From NCBI RefSeq assembly GCF_900117445.1, contig NZ_FPEJ01000012.1, positions 1 through 32,114 on the forward strand: DNA of 32,114 bases, read 5' to 3'. Source of the DNA: Hyphomicrobium sp. NDB2Meth4 (GTDB lineage Bacteria > Pseudomonadota > Alphaproteobacteria > Rhizobiales > Hyphomicrobiaceae). The position numbers and the translations under genes are program-made. The notes beneath the pieces are model-generated. The model saw only the letters and a program-made list of their open reading frames with translations. It did no database searches and was not told where the DNA came from. Positions 16,075 to 22,933 of the stretch are shown here, piece by piece (the stretch's first letter is position 1; each line of letters starts with the position of its first letter).

Positions 16075-16758
16075 CTACCGGGCGCTCTCTGATCGGATCC
16101 AGGCCGGGCCATTGCCAATGGTCCGAACGGTCCCGAAGACAGCGGATGTCGGTTCGCCAGTCTGATCATTGTCATTGAAGATAGCGATGTGACGCAGCCG
16201 CGTCGGCTCGTAACCGAAGGCGGCGCGAAAGTCAGCGGAAATATCCCTGGTTTCCGTGAACCAGCGACCGATATCGGCGCGACCGCGCAGCTGCACATAG
16301 CGCAACGACTGAAAGCGCAGCGAAGGCAGCATCGTGCCGTTGGCAATCGGCGTCGAGGTCCAGACATACGCGAGCGTCGGAACATCGCGGTTGAAAAACG
16401 AGGGTTCCCCAAAGACGAACATCAGCATCGCACCGAAATCCTCGCGTGCGATGTCCCTCACGTCAGCGCGGGCGTGGAGGATATCGACTCGCCAGTTCCA
16501 GCGAACAGCACGGAGATCACGGCCCTCAATGTCGAGCTCCTGGTAGAGACCAGACGCAGTGCCGTGCGGCGTGCTGCGAAGGAAAGGACCGCCGGGTCCG
16601 CTCTCGACTGTGTAGCTGTTGACGCCTCGGAATGCAGCGCGCCTTGCTGCAGAGAGCATTTGTGCGGGATCGGCAAGGATTCGATCCTCGGCGCTTGCGG
16701 TTCGAACAAGGTTCCCTGCGGTCAACGCGATAACGGCCATATAGAGAAGACATCTCAT
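16075..16758 (-). CDS. DUF3047 exported protein
   Basis: A 227-residue protein with a signal peptide (about 1-23, MRCLLYMAVIALTAGNLVRTASA). The mature part has LYQELDIEGRDLRAVRWNWRVD, REDFGAMLMFVFGE, LAYVWTSTP and an end segment RLRHIAIFNDNDQTGEPTSA, which fit the DUF3047 family. It lies 18 bp after the DUF547 gene on the same strand, so they are probably one transcript. The family has no known reaction. Confidence 0.8.
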   Translation of the reverse strand: MRCLLYMAVIALTAGNLVRTASAEDRILADPAQMLSAARRAAFRGVNSYTVESGPGGPFLRSTPHGTASGLYQELDIEGRDLRAVRWNWRVDILHARADVRDIAREDFGAMLMFVFGEPSFFNRDVPTLAYVWTSTPIANGTMLPSLRFQSLRYVQLRGRADIGRWFTETRDISADFRAAFGYEPTRLRHIAIFNDNDQTGEPTSAVFGTVRTIGNGPAWIRSESAR

Positions 16759-16776
16759 GCGGACCGTCTCAGGCGA

Positions 16777-17652
16777 TCACCGTTTGATGTCATTGAGGCT
16801 CCAGTCGTAGTCGTACCCGGTGATCGCCATTACGGATTTCAACTGGTTGAGGAGTGGTGCATCGGCATAGGCCTTGAGATGCCGCATTACATTATCGTCC
16901 GAGGTTCCGAAGTCAGCTTTGAACCAATTGTAGATGGATGAGATGACGAGGTGCCCTTCCGCAACGGCCGCGCCGCGCGGATGATTGATATAGGCTCTTG
17001 CAGCAACGTCGAGCTGCTCGCTGAGTCTGGCACCCGTGAACGCCTCAGGCTGAAGATTCGGACAGCCGACGGACGCGCAGTTGACGGCATAGTGCACGCG
17101 CGGATCTTTGAAGACCGGGCGCAGGATGCCGTGCTCGATATCGTCAAGGCTGAGCTCGACGCCCTTGAGGTGCAGAACCTTGGCCTTCCAGGGTCCACCT
17201 GTCAGGGATGCGAACAGGCTACCGCCGAGCGAGATGTCCTTAATCGATGCGATCGGGTAGCGATTGAGCACGATGTCGACGGTCTTGGCATTGTACAGGT
17301 TGGCGAGCAACGCGAACTGCTCGGGACGGTCGAGGCTCGCGAGATCGGTCGCTTCAAGGGCATGAATGTACTCCTTGAGTTGTGACTGTCCGCCTTTCTT
17401 GAAGGCAGCATAATCGACGCGGTTGATGCCATCGGCGCCGGTCTTGACATATTGCTTGAGCAGCCGGTCCCAGGCGGAATGGTCGACGGTCGCGGGTGAG
17501 CCGATTGCTGCCTTGCGCAGAAGCTCGCTGGGCTCGGCAGCGTGTGCTGCCCGTGTCAATATTCCCACGGTCAGAGCGCAAGCGATCACAAGCGTTAGCT
17601 GCATAATGGCGACGCGAGCGAATGGATGGGCAATAGAAACAGGCATCATCAT
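16777..17652 (-). CDS. DUF547 exported protein
   Basis: A 291-residue protein with a signal peptide (cleavage near AHAAEP). The domain carries FALLANLYNAKTVDIVL, GGSLFASLTGGPWKAKVLHLKGVELSLDDIEHGILR and the family signature YAVNCASVGCPNL, with two conserved Cys, then LDVAARAYINHPRG. Three consecutive ATGs lie at 17652, 17649 and 17646; the first is given. A strong hairpin upstream (17727-17763) separates it from the Cys-rich peptide gene. No activity is known; DUF547 genes often occur near redox or metal(oid) genes, an association I infer from general experience. Confidence 0.85.
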   Translation of the reverse strand: MMMPVSIAHPFARVAIMQLTLVIACALTVGILTRAAHAAEPSELLRKAAIGSPATVDHSAWDRLLKQYVKTGADGINRVDYAAFKKGGQSQLKEYIHALEATDLASLDRPEQFALLANLYNAKTVDIVLNRYPIASIKDISLGGSLFASLTGGPWKAKVLHLKGVELSLDDIEHGILRPVFKDPRVHYAVNCASVGCPNLQPEAFTGARLSEQLDVAARAYINHPRGAAVAEGHLVISSIYNWFKADFGTSDDNVMRHLKAYADAPLLNQLKSVMAITGYDYDWSLNDIKR

Positions 17653-17726
17653 CTTTCTGTCGGTGGGCCATTGGCTGAGCGCGAAAGCGCGACGCTCGCG
17701 TTGAGGTTCTGCGAGATTTCGCAGGA

Positions 17727-17763
17727 AGCCCGCACCGCGCTTGCCTCCGCGCGGTCGCGGGCT
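17727..17763. terminator. Strong hairpin between Cys-rich peptide gene and DUF547
   Basis: AGCCCGC pairs with GCGGGCT and, inside, CCGCGC pairs with GCGCGG around an 8-nt loop. The stem is GC-rich, without a U-tract, and lies in a 250-bp gap with no gene. It probably ends or attenuates the Cys-rich peptide transcript. Confidence 0.5.
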
Positions 17764-17903
17764 CCCTGCTTCACCTACGCCCGAAGGGCGCAGGGTCGCG
17801 TCGCCGGCAAGGCGCTAGCGGGGACGAGCGCCTTGAGGAATGACGAATCGGGGATGGGCAGATCGTCATCGAGATGCGACGGACGCGTCTCTAATTTTCT
17901 TTT

Positions 17904-18146
17904 CTATTTCTTTGCGGCGCATGGATTGCAGGGCGACCCTACTTTCTTCGCCGCACATGGATTGCAGGGATTCGAGGCCTTCCTTGCCGCGCAGGGATTG
18001 CAGGCGCCCTTCTTCGGACCGCAAGGATGAGCGGCCTTGGGTTTGCACGGACCGCAAGCGGCCCGGGCCGGTGACACTTCCGCAGCGACGGCCGCCAACG
18101 GCAGAGCAACGGATGCCGCGAGCAGCGATTTTGTAAGCTTACGCAT
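17904..18146 (-). CDS. Secreted Cys-rich repeat peptide (CNPC/CGPC)
   Basis: An 80-residue protein. Residues 1-30 are a signal peptide (MRKLTKSLLAASVALPLAAVAA). The mature part of about 50 residues holds nine Cys at 31, 34, 42, 49, 52, 61, 64, 73 and 76, mostly as CxPC pairs. NPCNPCAAKK is repeated with small changes three times, and the DNA repeats with it. ATG at 18146 follows AGAGAGGA. A near-consensus ECF promoter lies upstream (18193-18218). It resembles the N-terminal part of the next upstream gene. Dense CxxC and Lys suggest binding of thiophilic metal(oid)s in the periplasm (inference); no characterised family is recognised. Confidence 0.85.
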   Translation of the reverse strand: MRKLTKSLLAASVALPLAAVAAEVSPARAACGPCKPKAAHPCGPKKGACNPCAARKASNPCNPCAAKKVGSPCNPCAAKK

Positions 18147-18192
18147 TCCTCTCTTCTCCCTTGATTGCTTGGTGTCGTGGATCGCGATGTAC

Positions 18193-18218
18193 TTCTCGGC
18201 TGCCGGTTGGAAGGTTAC
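18193..18218 (-). promoter_or_regulatory. ECF-type promoter, one mismatch (GTAACC-N16-AGAA)
   Basis: On the minus strand GTGTAACC is followed 16 bp later by AGAA, where the other copies have CGAA. It is 46 bp before the start of the Cys-rich peptide gene, the same arrangement as for its neighbour. Confidence 0.6.
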
Positions 18219-18249
18219 ACACGACGGCGAAGCCACACGCGTGCACTCG

Positions 18250-18852
18250 TCAGCGCTTTGCGTACGTTTTCTGCTGCTCCTCGACATAGGCCGTGAGGGC
18301 GGCGAGCTGCTCGGAGTCCCACGGCAGCGGCTTGCTCATCATCGGCCGTATCAGACAGAACTGAACCATGCCCTCAGCACTTATCGACGCGATGCCGGAA
18401 ACCTCGTCCGGCATCTGGACTTTGTGCGGATAGGGCTGCTTGAAGCTGTCATTGAAGCCCATGAAGTCGCTGTGGCAGCTGGTGCACGCCGTCTCGTTCG
18501 TGCTGAGAGACGCGTCGCTGTAGAGCTTCTCGCCAAGTTGAAGCAGCCGGGCGCGATCGCCAGCAAAGGGCTTGGTGCCGGCCGGGCGCGTAACCTCGGA
18601 TGGCTTGGGTACTGCGAGATCGCCGGCTGCGCACGGATTGCACGGATTGGCGGGCTGTTTCGCTCCGCAAGGCCCCTTGGCGGCGCACGGATTGGACGCG
18701 GACTTGGAGCGTCCCGCCGCGCACGGGCTGCAGGGTTTGGATGCTCTCGGCCGGCAGGGGCCACAGGCGGCGCGGATAGCCGAAGAGCTCGAGGCGGCGA
18801 TGGCAACAGGAAGGGCGACGGCCCCAAGGAGGGCCTTGGTCATCTTGCGCAT
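18250..18852 (-). CDS. Exported Cys-rich domain fused to a c-type cytochrome
   Basis: A 200-residue protein in three parts. Residues 1-28 are a signal peptide. Residues 30-76 form a Cys-rich segment with C30, C33, C41, C44, C56, C62, C71 and C74 (CGPC, CSPC, CNPC), like the neighbouring 80-residue peptide. Residues about 95-200 form a monoheme cytochrome c domain with CTSCH (123-127) and Met171/172 as possible distal ligands (PMMSKPLPW). ATG at 18852 follows CGGAGA. An exact GTAACC-N16-CGAA promoter lies just upstream. It may couple metal(oid) or thiol binding to electron transfer in the periplasm (inference). The fusion is unusual and I know no characterised example. Confidence 0.87.
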   Translation of the reverse strand: MRKMTKALLGAVALPVAIAASSSSAIRAACGPCRPRASKPCSPCAAGRSKSASNPCAAKGPCGAKQPANPCNPCAAGDLAVPKPSEVTRPAGTKPFAGDRARLLQLGEKLYSDASLSTNETACTSCHSDFMGFNDSFKQPYPHKVQMPDEVSGIASISAEGMVQFCLIRPMMSKPLPWDSEQLAALTAYVEEQQKTYAKR

Positions 18853-18896
18853 TGTCGGTCTCCGATACTGGGCTCGTCTTGCGAACGACCCACTTG

Positions 18897-18922
18897 TTCG
18901 TACCGGAAGGCGTGCAGGTTAC
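18897..18922 (-). promoter_or_regulatory. ECF-type promoter GTAACC-N16-CGAA
   Basis: On the minus strand GTAACC (18922-18917) and CGAA (18900-18897) are exactly 16 bp apart. The element is 45 bp before the start of the Cys-rich/cytochrome gene and overlaps the stop-codon end of the preceding gene. Confidence 0.75.
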
Positions 18923-19695
18923 TCTGGAAGCACGCGATCAACGCGCTCGCTGGCGCCAGTGCGCGTCTCGAGCGCAACATCGACCCACGCGATCTGCGCG
19001 TCGATGTCGATCGGCAGCTCCGAGGTTATCTCGAGCCGGCGATCCTCGAAGACGTCGCCGTCGGGGTAGCGGCGCTGCCAGTCCTCTATAGCCGTGTCGC
19101 GCCGGCGCAGAAGGATCTCGACCTGCGGCCGGAATAGCCGCACCACCGCTGTGATCCACCGATTGGTGGCAAGGCACGGATAGGCGTGATCGATGTTGAA
19201 CCGATCGAGCATCGCGATGACGGCGTCCGCGGCATAGAAAGTCTCCCCCGTCACCCATCGGTTGGTCGTGAAGAGTGCGGTCGGCAGTCCCCTGCTGTCC
19301 ATGGCGATCGCGATCAGATGGGAAATGGCATCATCGTCGAGCGGCCGATCAGCTCCGCCCGTATATGGCACTGGCTCGATGTCAAACGGCATCCCCTTCG
19401 CACGAAGGAATGTGTGAAAGTGACCATGCTCGCCGGTTTCCGGGCGATGCGCGTGATAGTAGTACTGCGCCCCCGTCTCGTCGTCGTAGATGTCGCCCTT
19501 GGGATAATGATCGAGCTCGATGAACTCGCCCTGATGCCTAAGGACCTGGGCCACCGGATTTGTTCCCGCCTTTCCAAGCACCCGCAGAGCCTCGAGGACC
19601 TCATCGGCGGCGCGCGACATGCGTCTGAGACTCGGTATTGAAAGGCATTCAAGATCGGCGGTATCTCCCGCCTTGAGCTGGATAGCACTTGACAT
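18919..19695 (-). CDS. DUF6969-like protein
   Basis: A 258-residue protein without signal peptide or membrane segments. A His-rich stretch YYYHAHRPETGEHGHFHTFLR (about 77-97) and the segment TTNRWVTGETFYAADAVIAMLDRFNID followed by CLATNRWITAVVRLFRPQ are its most distinctive parts. I associate this pattern with the DUF6969 family, from memory. The clustered His could bind a metal. ATG at 19695 follows AGGAGA. An exact ECF-type promoter lies at 19739-19764. Together with the adjacent Cys-rich genes it forms the core of the presumed sigma regulon. Function unknown. Confidence 0.75.
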   Translation of the reverse strand: MSSAIQLKAGDTADLECLSIPSLRRMSRAADEVLEALRVLGKAGTNPVAQVLRHQGEFIELDHYPKGDIYDDETGAQYYYHAHRPETGEHGHFHTFLRAKGMPFDIEPVPYTGGADRPLDDDAISHLIAIAMDSRGLPTALFTTNRWVTGETFYAADAVIAMLDRFNIDHAYPCLATNRWITAVVRLFRPQVEILLRRRDTAIEDWQRRYPDGDVFEDRRLEITSELPIDIDAQIAWVDVALETRTGASERVDRVLPE

Positions 19696-19738
19696 AGGAT
19701 CTCCTGCGACGGCGGCAAAGGAGTTCGCGGCTTGGCTA

Positions 19739-19764
19739 TTCGCGCCACCCTGGCGCGGGGTTAC
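19739..19764 (-). promoter_or_regulatory. ECF-type promoter GTAACC-N16-CGAA
   Basis: On the minus strand TGTAACC (ending 19759) and CGAA (19742-19739) are 16 bp apart. The DUF6969-like gene starts 43 bp downstream. Confidence 0.75.
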
Positions 19765-19865
19765 ACCGCGCAGTAGTTCCCCTGACCCGCTCTATTCTTG
19801 ATGAAACCATTTTTGGGACAGAACCGAAGCAGGGCGTAGTCGACGCGCTGCACGGAGATCCAAAA

Positions 19866-20549
19866 ATGCGCAAGCTAGGTCATCGCGGTCCGCTTCGTTG
19901 CTTACCTTCATGCGTGGCTGCCGTGCTCGTCGCGACGGCGCCGGTACCAGCCTACGCACAAGACTTGATCGCGTATTTCTGGGGAGGCGGTCGCGAACAC
20001 GGTGGCGGCCGACATACGCTTTCCTTCAGCCACGACTTCGAGGCCGGTGAGATCATCGTAAGCTTCGCGGACCGCCGACTCTATCACGTCATCCGGAAGG
20101 GACGCGCGACGAGCTATCCGATCGCGGTACCCCGCGAACAGAGTCGCTGGGAAGGCAGAACGGTCGTTTCGATGAAGCGCGAGAACCCGGCCTGGACGCC
20201 AACGGCCAACATGAAGCGTGAGAATCCACGCCTCCCCTCCTGGGTGCCGGGTGGCCACCCCATGAACCCGCTTGGCATACGCGCGCTCTATCTTGGCGCT
20301 ACGACGTACCGGATTCATGGCACCGATGCGCCGTGGACGATAGGGCAGGCCGTCTCGAAGGGCTGCGTCCGTATGTACAATGAGGATGTCCTTGACCTCT
20401 ATCCGAAGATCCCGGTCGGAACCCGGGTCACGGTGACGTGGCAGCGGTTTCAGGCGCATAAAGCAGCATCGAATGCAGATGAAGAGGCATCGGCATCGAC
20501 CATCCTGACCCGCTCAACCAAACACGTGCGCGATGCGAGGGCCGAATGA
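19866..20549 (+). CDS. L,D-transpeptidase (YkuD domain)
   Basis: A 227-residue exported protein. A signal peptide (about 1-31, ending PAYA) precedes the YkuD domain, which starts about 61 (GEIIVSFADRRLYHV). The active site is HGTDAPWTIGQAVSKGCVRMYNEDV with H151 and nucleophile C167, the HxGT...SxGCxR motif. The insert repeats MKRENP at 103 and 116. It would form 3-3 peptidoglycan cross-links or link proteins to the wall. The start ATG follows GGAGAT. The next gene overlaps its end by 17 bp. Confidence 0.9.
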   Translation: MRKLGHRGPLRCLPSCVAAVLVATAPVPAYAQDLIAYFWGGGREHGGGRHTLSFSHDFEAGEIIVSFADRRLYHVIRKGRATSYPIAVPREQSRWEGRTVVSMKRENPAWTPTANMKRENPRLPSWVPGGHPMNPLGIRALYLGATTYRIHGTDAPWTIGQAVSKGCVRMYNEDVLDLYPKIPVGTRVTVTWQRFQAHKAASNADEEASASTILTRSTKHVRDARAE

Positions 20550-20751
20550 GCAAGTCCCCATTCTTGAGAGCGAAATCATATGCCCGCGGTGTGGGTTCAT
20601 CGCGACTGAGGTGATGCCGGTGGACGCGTGCCAATACGTCTACAACTGCAAGCGGTGCGGCCTTGAGATGAAGCCGCGTCCCGGCGATTGCTGCGTGTTT
20701 TGCAGCTACGGCTCGATACCCTGTCCCCCTGTGCAGATCGCCGAAGCATAG
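20533..20751 (+). CDS. Small zinc ribbon-like protein (GDCCVFCSYGS type)
   Basis: A 72-residue protein with nine Cys. CPRC (17-20) and CKRC (39-42) form a zinc-ribbon pair, followed by GDCCVFCSYGSIPCPP (51-66). This is a conserved small family often seen in alphaproteobacteria without known role. The only in-frame ATG at the right place is 20533, overlapping the L,D-transpeptidase end in another frame; no clear ribosome binding site, so coupling is assumed. It is convergent with the NrtS-like gene that ends 24 bp later. Confidence 0.78.
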   Translation: MRGPNEQVPILESEIICPRCGFIATEVMPVDACQYVYNCKRCGLEMKPRPGDCCVFCSYGSIPCPPVQIAEA

Positions 20752-20774
20752 GCGGAATAGGACGTCTCGCCGCT

Positions 20775-21035
20775 TCAGGTATGGCGCCGTTCGTGTCTCA
20801 GTCTGACGGCGACGGCTCCATAGGTGCTCACGCCGTAGGGGACGAGGTATGTGAGCACCAACTTCGGCCAGATGACTGGCTTAGCTCCCAGCAATACATC
20901 GCCCTGATTGATCAGGTTCAAGAGGCTTCCGACGACGAGTGCGACGCTGAGGGAGGTGCGCGGGACGCCATCAGTGGTGGCCAGGTAGATAACCTGGCGC
21001 AGGGTCGACCGTCCATGCATGGCGTCCCCGATCAT
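20775..21035 (-). CDS. NrtS-like small membrane protein
   Basis: An 86-residue protein with two hydrophobic segments (TSLSVALVVGSLLNLI and KLVLTYLVPYGVSTYGAVAV) joined by NQGDVLLGAKPVIW. This arrangement is that of the NrtS family (nitrate/nitrite transporter-like). The start ATG at 21035 has no strong ribosome binding site. It lies 36 bp after the AhpD-like gene on the same strand and may be the last gene of the radical SAM operon. A nitrate transport role is family-based and unproven here. Confidence 0.75.
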   Translation of the reverse strand: MIGDAMHGRSTLRQVIYLATTDGVPRTSLSVALVVGSLLNLINQGDVLLGAKPVIWPKLVLTYLVPYGVSTYGAVAVRLRHERRHT

Positions 21036-21071
21036 TCGTAATGATTGTTGTCATGCCGACCGACACGGCCT

Positions 21072-21638
21072 TCATCGTCGTCGCTGCTCCCCTCCCTGCA
21101 ACGTACAAAACCCCTGCGGAGGGACGTCAAGCGCTGCATTGAACTTCGACGAGAGATTTTGAAATGCGATGAGGCCCGTCAGTTCGACGATAGTATCATC
21201 GTCCCACATCTGCTTGAGGCGCCGGCGCAGGTCGTCGCAGACACCGGGGCGCGTGATGGTCATCGCTTCCGCGTACTCGAGTGCGAGGCGTTCCTCGGGG
21301 CTGAATAGCGCGCTCTCGCGCCAGCGGCCGAGCTGCTCGATCTTGTCCGCAGGGACACCGCGTTTCTCCAGCGTCGCCGAGTTTATGTCGACGCAAAAGG
21401 CACAATGGTTGATCTGCGAGACGCGCACTGTGATGAGCGATCTGAGGGCGGGGCGCAGGGGCGATGACGCGCGGTCGAGGGCGCCATAGAGCAAAGCGAC
21501 CGGGGCAAACACGCGGGGAGACCTGGCCCACAGGAGTCCAGGGTCGAGTACCTGGCCGTAGGTGCGCCTTTGTTTCCAGAAGAAGAGCCGAACCCACCAC
21601 GGATACGCGGAAATGGGATTAGCCGCGACAACGCGCAT
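21072..21638 (-). CDS. CMD/AhpD-like protein lacking relay residues
   Basis: A 188-residue CMD-family protein with CxxC at C79/C82 (NHCAFCVDINS). The usual AhpD Glu twelve residues before the first Cys is Ser (S67), and the His after the second Cys is Asn (N86). Classical AhpD peroxidase chemistry is thus doubtful. An N-terminal extension WWVRLFFWKQRRTYGQV is distinctive. ATG at 21638 follows GGGAGCGA and overlaps the DUF2064 gene by 20 bp. CMD/peroxidase-like proteins accompany arsenosugar-type glycosyltransferase genes in other bacteria, as I recall; this supports a role in the same pathway. Confidence 0.8.
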   Translation of the reverse strand: MRVVAANPISAYPWWVRLFFWKQRRTYGQVLDPGLLWARSPRVFAPVALLYGALDRASSPLRPALRSLITVRVSQINHCAFCVDINSATLEKRGVPADKIEQLGRWRESALFSPEERLALEYAEAMTITRPGVCDDLRRRLKQMWDDDTIVELTGLIAFQNLSSKFNAALDVPPQGFCTLQGGEQRRR

Positions 21639-22227
21639 GCATTCGCTCCCATCGTGGATGCAGCGCGAGCGCGTTCGCGTCGTCGATATCGTCGAGCTGC
21701 GGGAGTCTAGCCACGCTGCGCCCTACGAGATTGGATAGGGTGTCCGCGAGCGCGTACTCCGTCGACCATCGCACCGCGCGAAACGGATCGGGCATGGTGG
21801 GCCGGCGGCGCAGTCCGATGGCCCAATAGCCGCCATCCCCCGAGGGCCCAATGACCGCTTCGTGACCCTCGAGTGCATGAAAAGCGCGCGATATGAGATC
21901 GCGGGTGAGTCCCGGAACATCGCTGCCGATCACAAGCACGGATCCTCGCGGCAGCGCCGCGCAGACGCGTTGGAGCCTCGTTCCAAGATCCCCCTCGCCT
22001 TGCGGGATGAATCCGTACTGCGACGGCCACGGGCCCGATCGATCGGGTGTCACGGCCAGCCAGATCCTCCAGCGCCGATCCGAGCCCAGGTGCTGCAAGG
22101 TATGGGCGAGACTGACCCGCTGAAAGCGCAGCGCCGTGGCCGCGCCAACACCCGCTGCAAGCCGGCGTTTGCCTGTGCCGAAGCTGGGATAGCGTGTGAA
22201 GATCACGAGATGGCGGCTATGGCGCAT
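21619..22227 (-). CDS. DUF2064 / TIGR04282-type glycosyltransferase-like protein
   Basis: A 202-residue GT-A-like nucleotidyl/glycosyl transferase. It has IFTRYPSFGTGKRRLAAGVG (substrate loop), GDLGTRLQRV, VLVIGSDVPGL with its acidic metal site (SDVPGL), and IGPSGDGGYWAIGLRR. These match DUF2064, which NCBI names TIGR04282 arsenosugar biosynthesis glycosyltransferase. ATG at 22227 overlaps the TVP38 gene end. It is in one operon with TVP38, FAD oxidoreductase and radical SAM genes, and a TIGR04283-like transferase is divergent from the operon. With arsM in the same window, an organoarsenical pathway is plausible. The substrate is inferred, not shown. Confidence 0.85.
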   Translation of the reverse strand: MRHSRHLVIFTRYPSFGTGKRRLAAGVGAATALRFQRVSLAHTLQHLGSDRRWRIWLAVTPDRSGPWPSQYGFIPQGEGDLGTRLQRVCAALPRGSVLVIGSDVPGLTRDLISRAFHALEGHEAVIGPSGDGGYWAIGLRRRPTMPDPFRAVRWSTEYALADTLSNLVGRSVARLPQLDDIDDANALALHPRWERMHARCRG

Positions 22228-22933
22228 GATCCTGAACCGGCGAGCCCTTTCCTGCGCCCCTCTTCAAGAAGACCGGCAAGAGCGCGAGCACGCCCAGACC
22301 GACGAGAGCGGCGATCAGTGTTGGACTGAGCACGTCCTTGAGGTGCACGTCGCCGCCGGCGTCGAAAACGTTGCCCAGGCTCGCGCCGAAGGCGGAGTAC
22401 ACGACGGTGCCAGGGATGATGCCGATTGCCGTGGCGATCACGTAGGGGAGCAGGCGCATGCCCAGGAGAGCCGGAGCCAGATTGACAGCCCAGAACGGAA
22501 ACGCCGGGACGAGCCGCAGAAACAAGAGATAATTGAAGGCGTTTCTACTGAACCCCTCGGCCATGCGCCCGAGAAACGGACCTGCACGCTCGCGCAAGGC
22601 GTTGCCGACAGCGGAGCGCGCTATGACAAAGAGCGCTGTCGCTCCGAGCGTGGCACCAACCACTGTCAACGACGCCCCGAGGGGGACGCCGAACAGGAAC
22701 CCGCCGGCAAGCGTCATGATGGTGGCGCCCGGCAAGGACAGGGCGACAATACCGGCGTATGCCAGCACAAAGGCGATGGCGGCCCAACTCCCATATCGCG
22801 CGACGGCCTCCAGCAGCGAGACCCGGTTCTCGCGGAGGGCATCGAGCGTGAGATAGCGGTCGAGATCAAGGGCGAAGGCCGCAACGATCAGGCCAATGAG
22901 AACCATGAGTGGCAGAATGCGTCCAAGTGTCAT
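22217..22933 (-). CDS. TVP38/TMEM64 (VTT domain) membrane protein
   Basis: A 238-residue inner-membrane protein with five to six hydrophobic segments. The VTT/SNARE-associated domain shows LSLPGATIMTLAGGFLFG, LRLVPAFPFWAVNLAPALLGM and IGIIPGTVVYSAFGASLG, the conserved re-entrant loop features. ATG at 22933 overlaps the oxidoreductase stop (ATGA). Relatives are thought to scramble or flip lipids (DedA superfamily). Here it could move a lipid or lipid-linked product of the operon (inference). Confidence 0.9.
   Translation of the reverse strand: MTLGRILPLMVLIGLIVAAFALDLDRYLTLDALRENRVSLLEAVARYGSWAAIAFVLAYAGIVALSLPGATIMTLAGGFLFGVPLGASLTVVGATLGATALFVIARSAVGNALRERAGPFLGRMAEGFSRNAFNYLLFLRLVPAFPFWAVNLAPALLGMRLLPYVIATAIGIIPGTVVYSAFGASLGNVFDAGGDVHLKDVLSPTLIAALVGLGVLALLPVFLKRGAGKGSPVQDHAP

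Noticed and set aside
16210-16215. GTAACC hexamers inside coding regions (also near 432, 18590, 23320, 26060)
   Set aside because: None has CGAA 16 bp downstream, and most lie inside clearly coding frames.
17904-18100. CRISPR-like spaced repeats
   Set aside because: The DNA repeats follow the codons of the CNPC peptide repeat, have irregular spacing and lack unique spacers.
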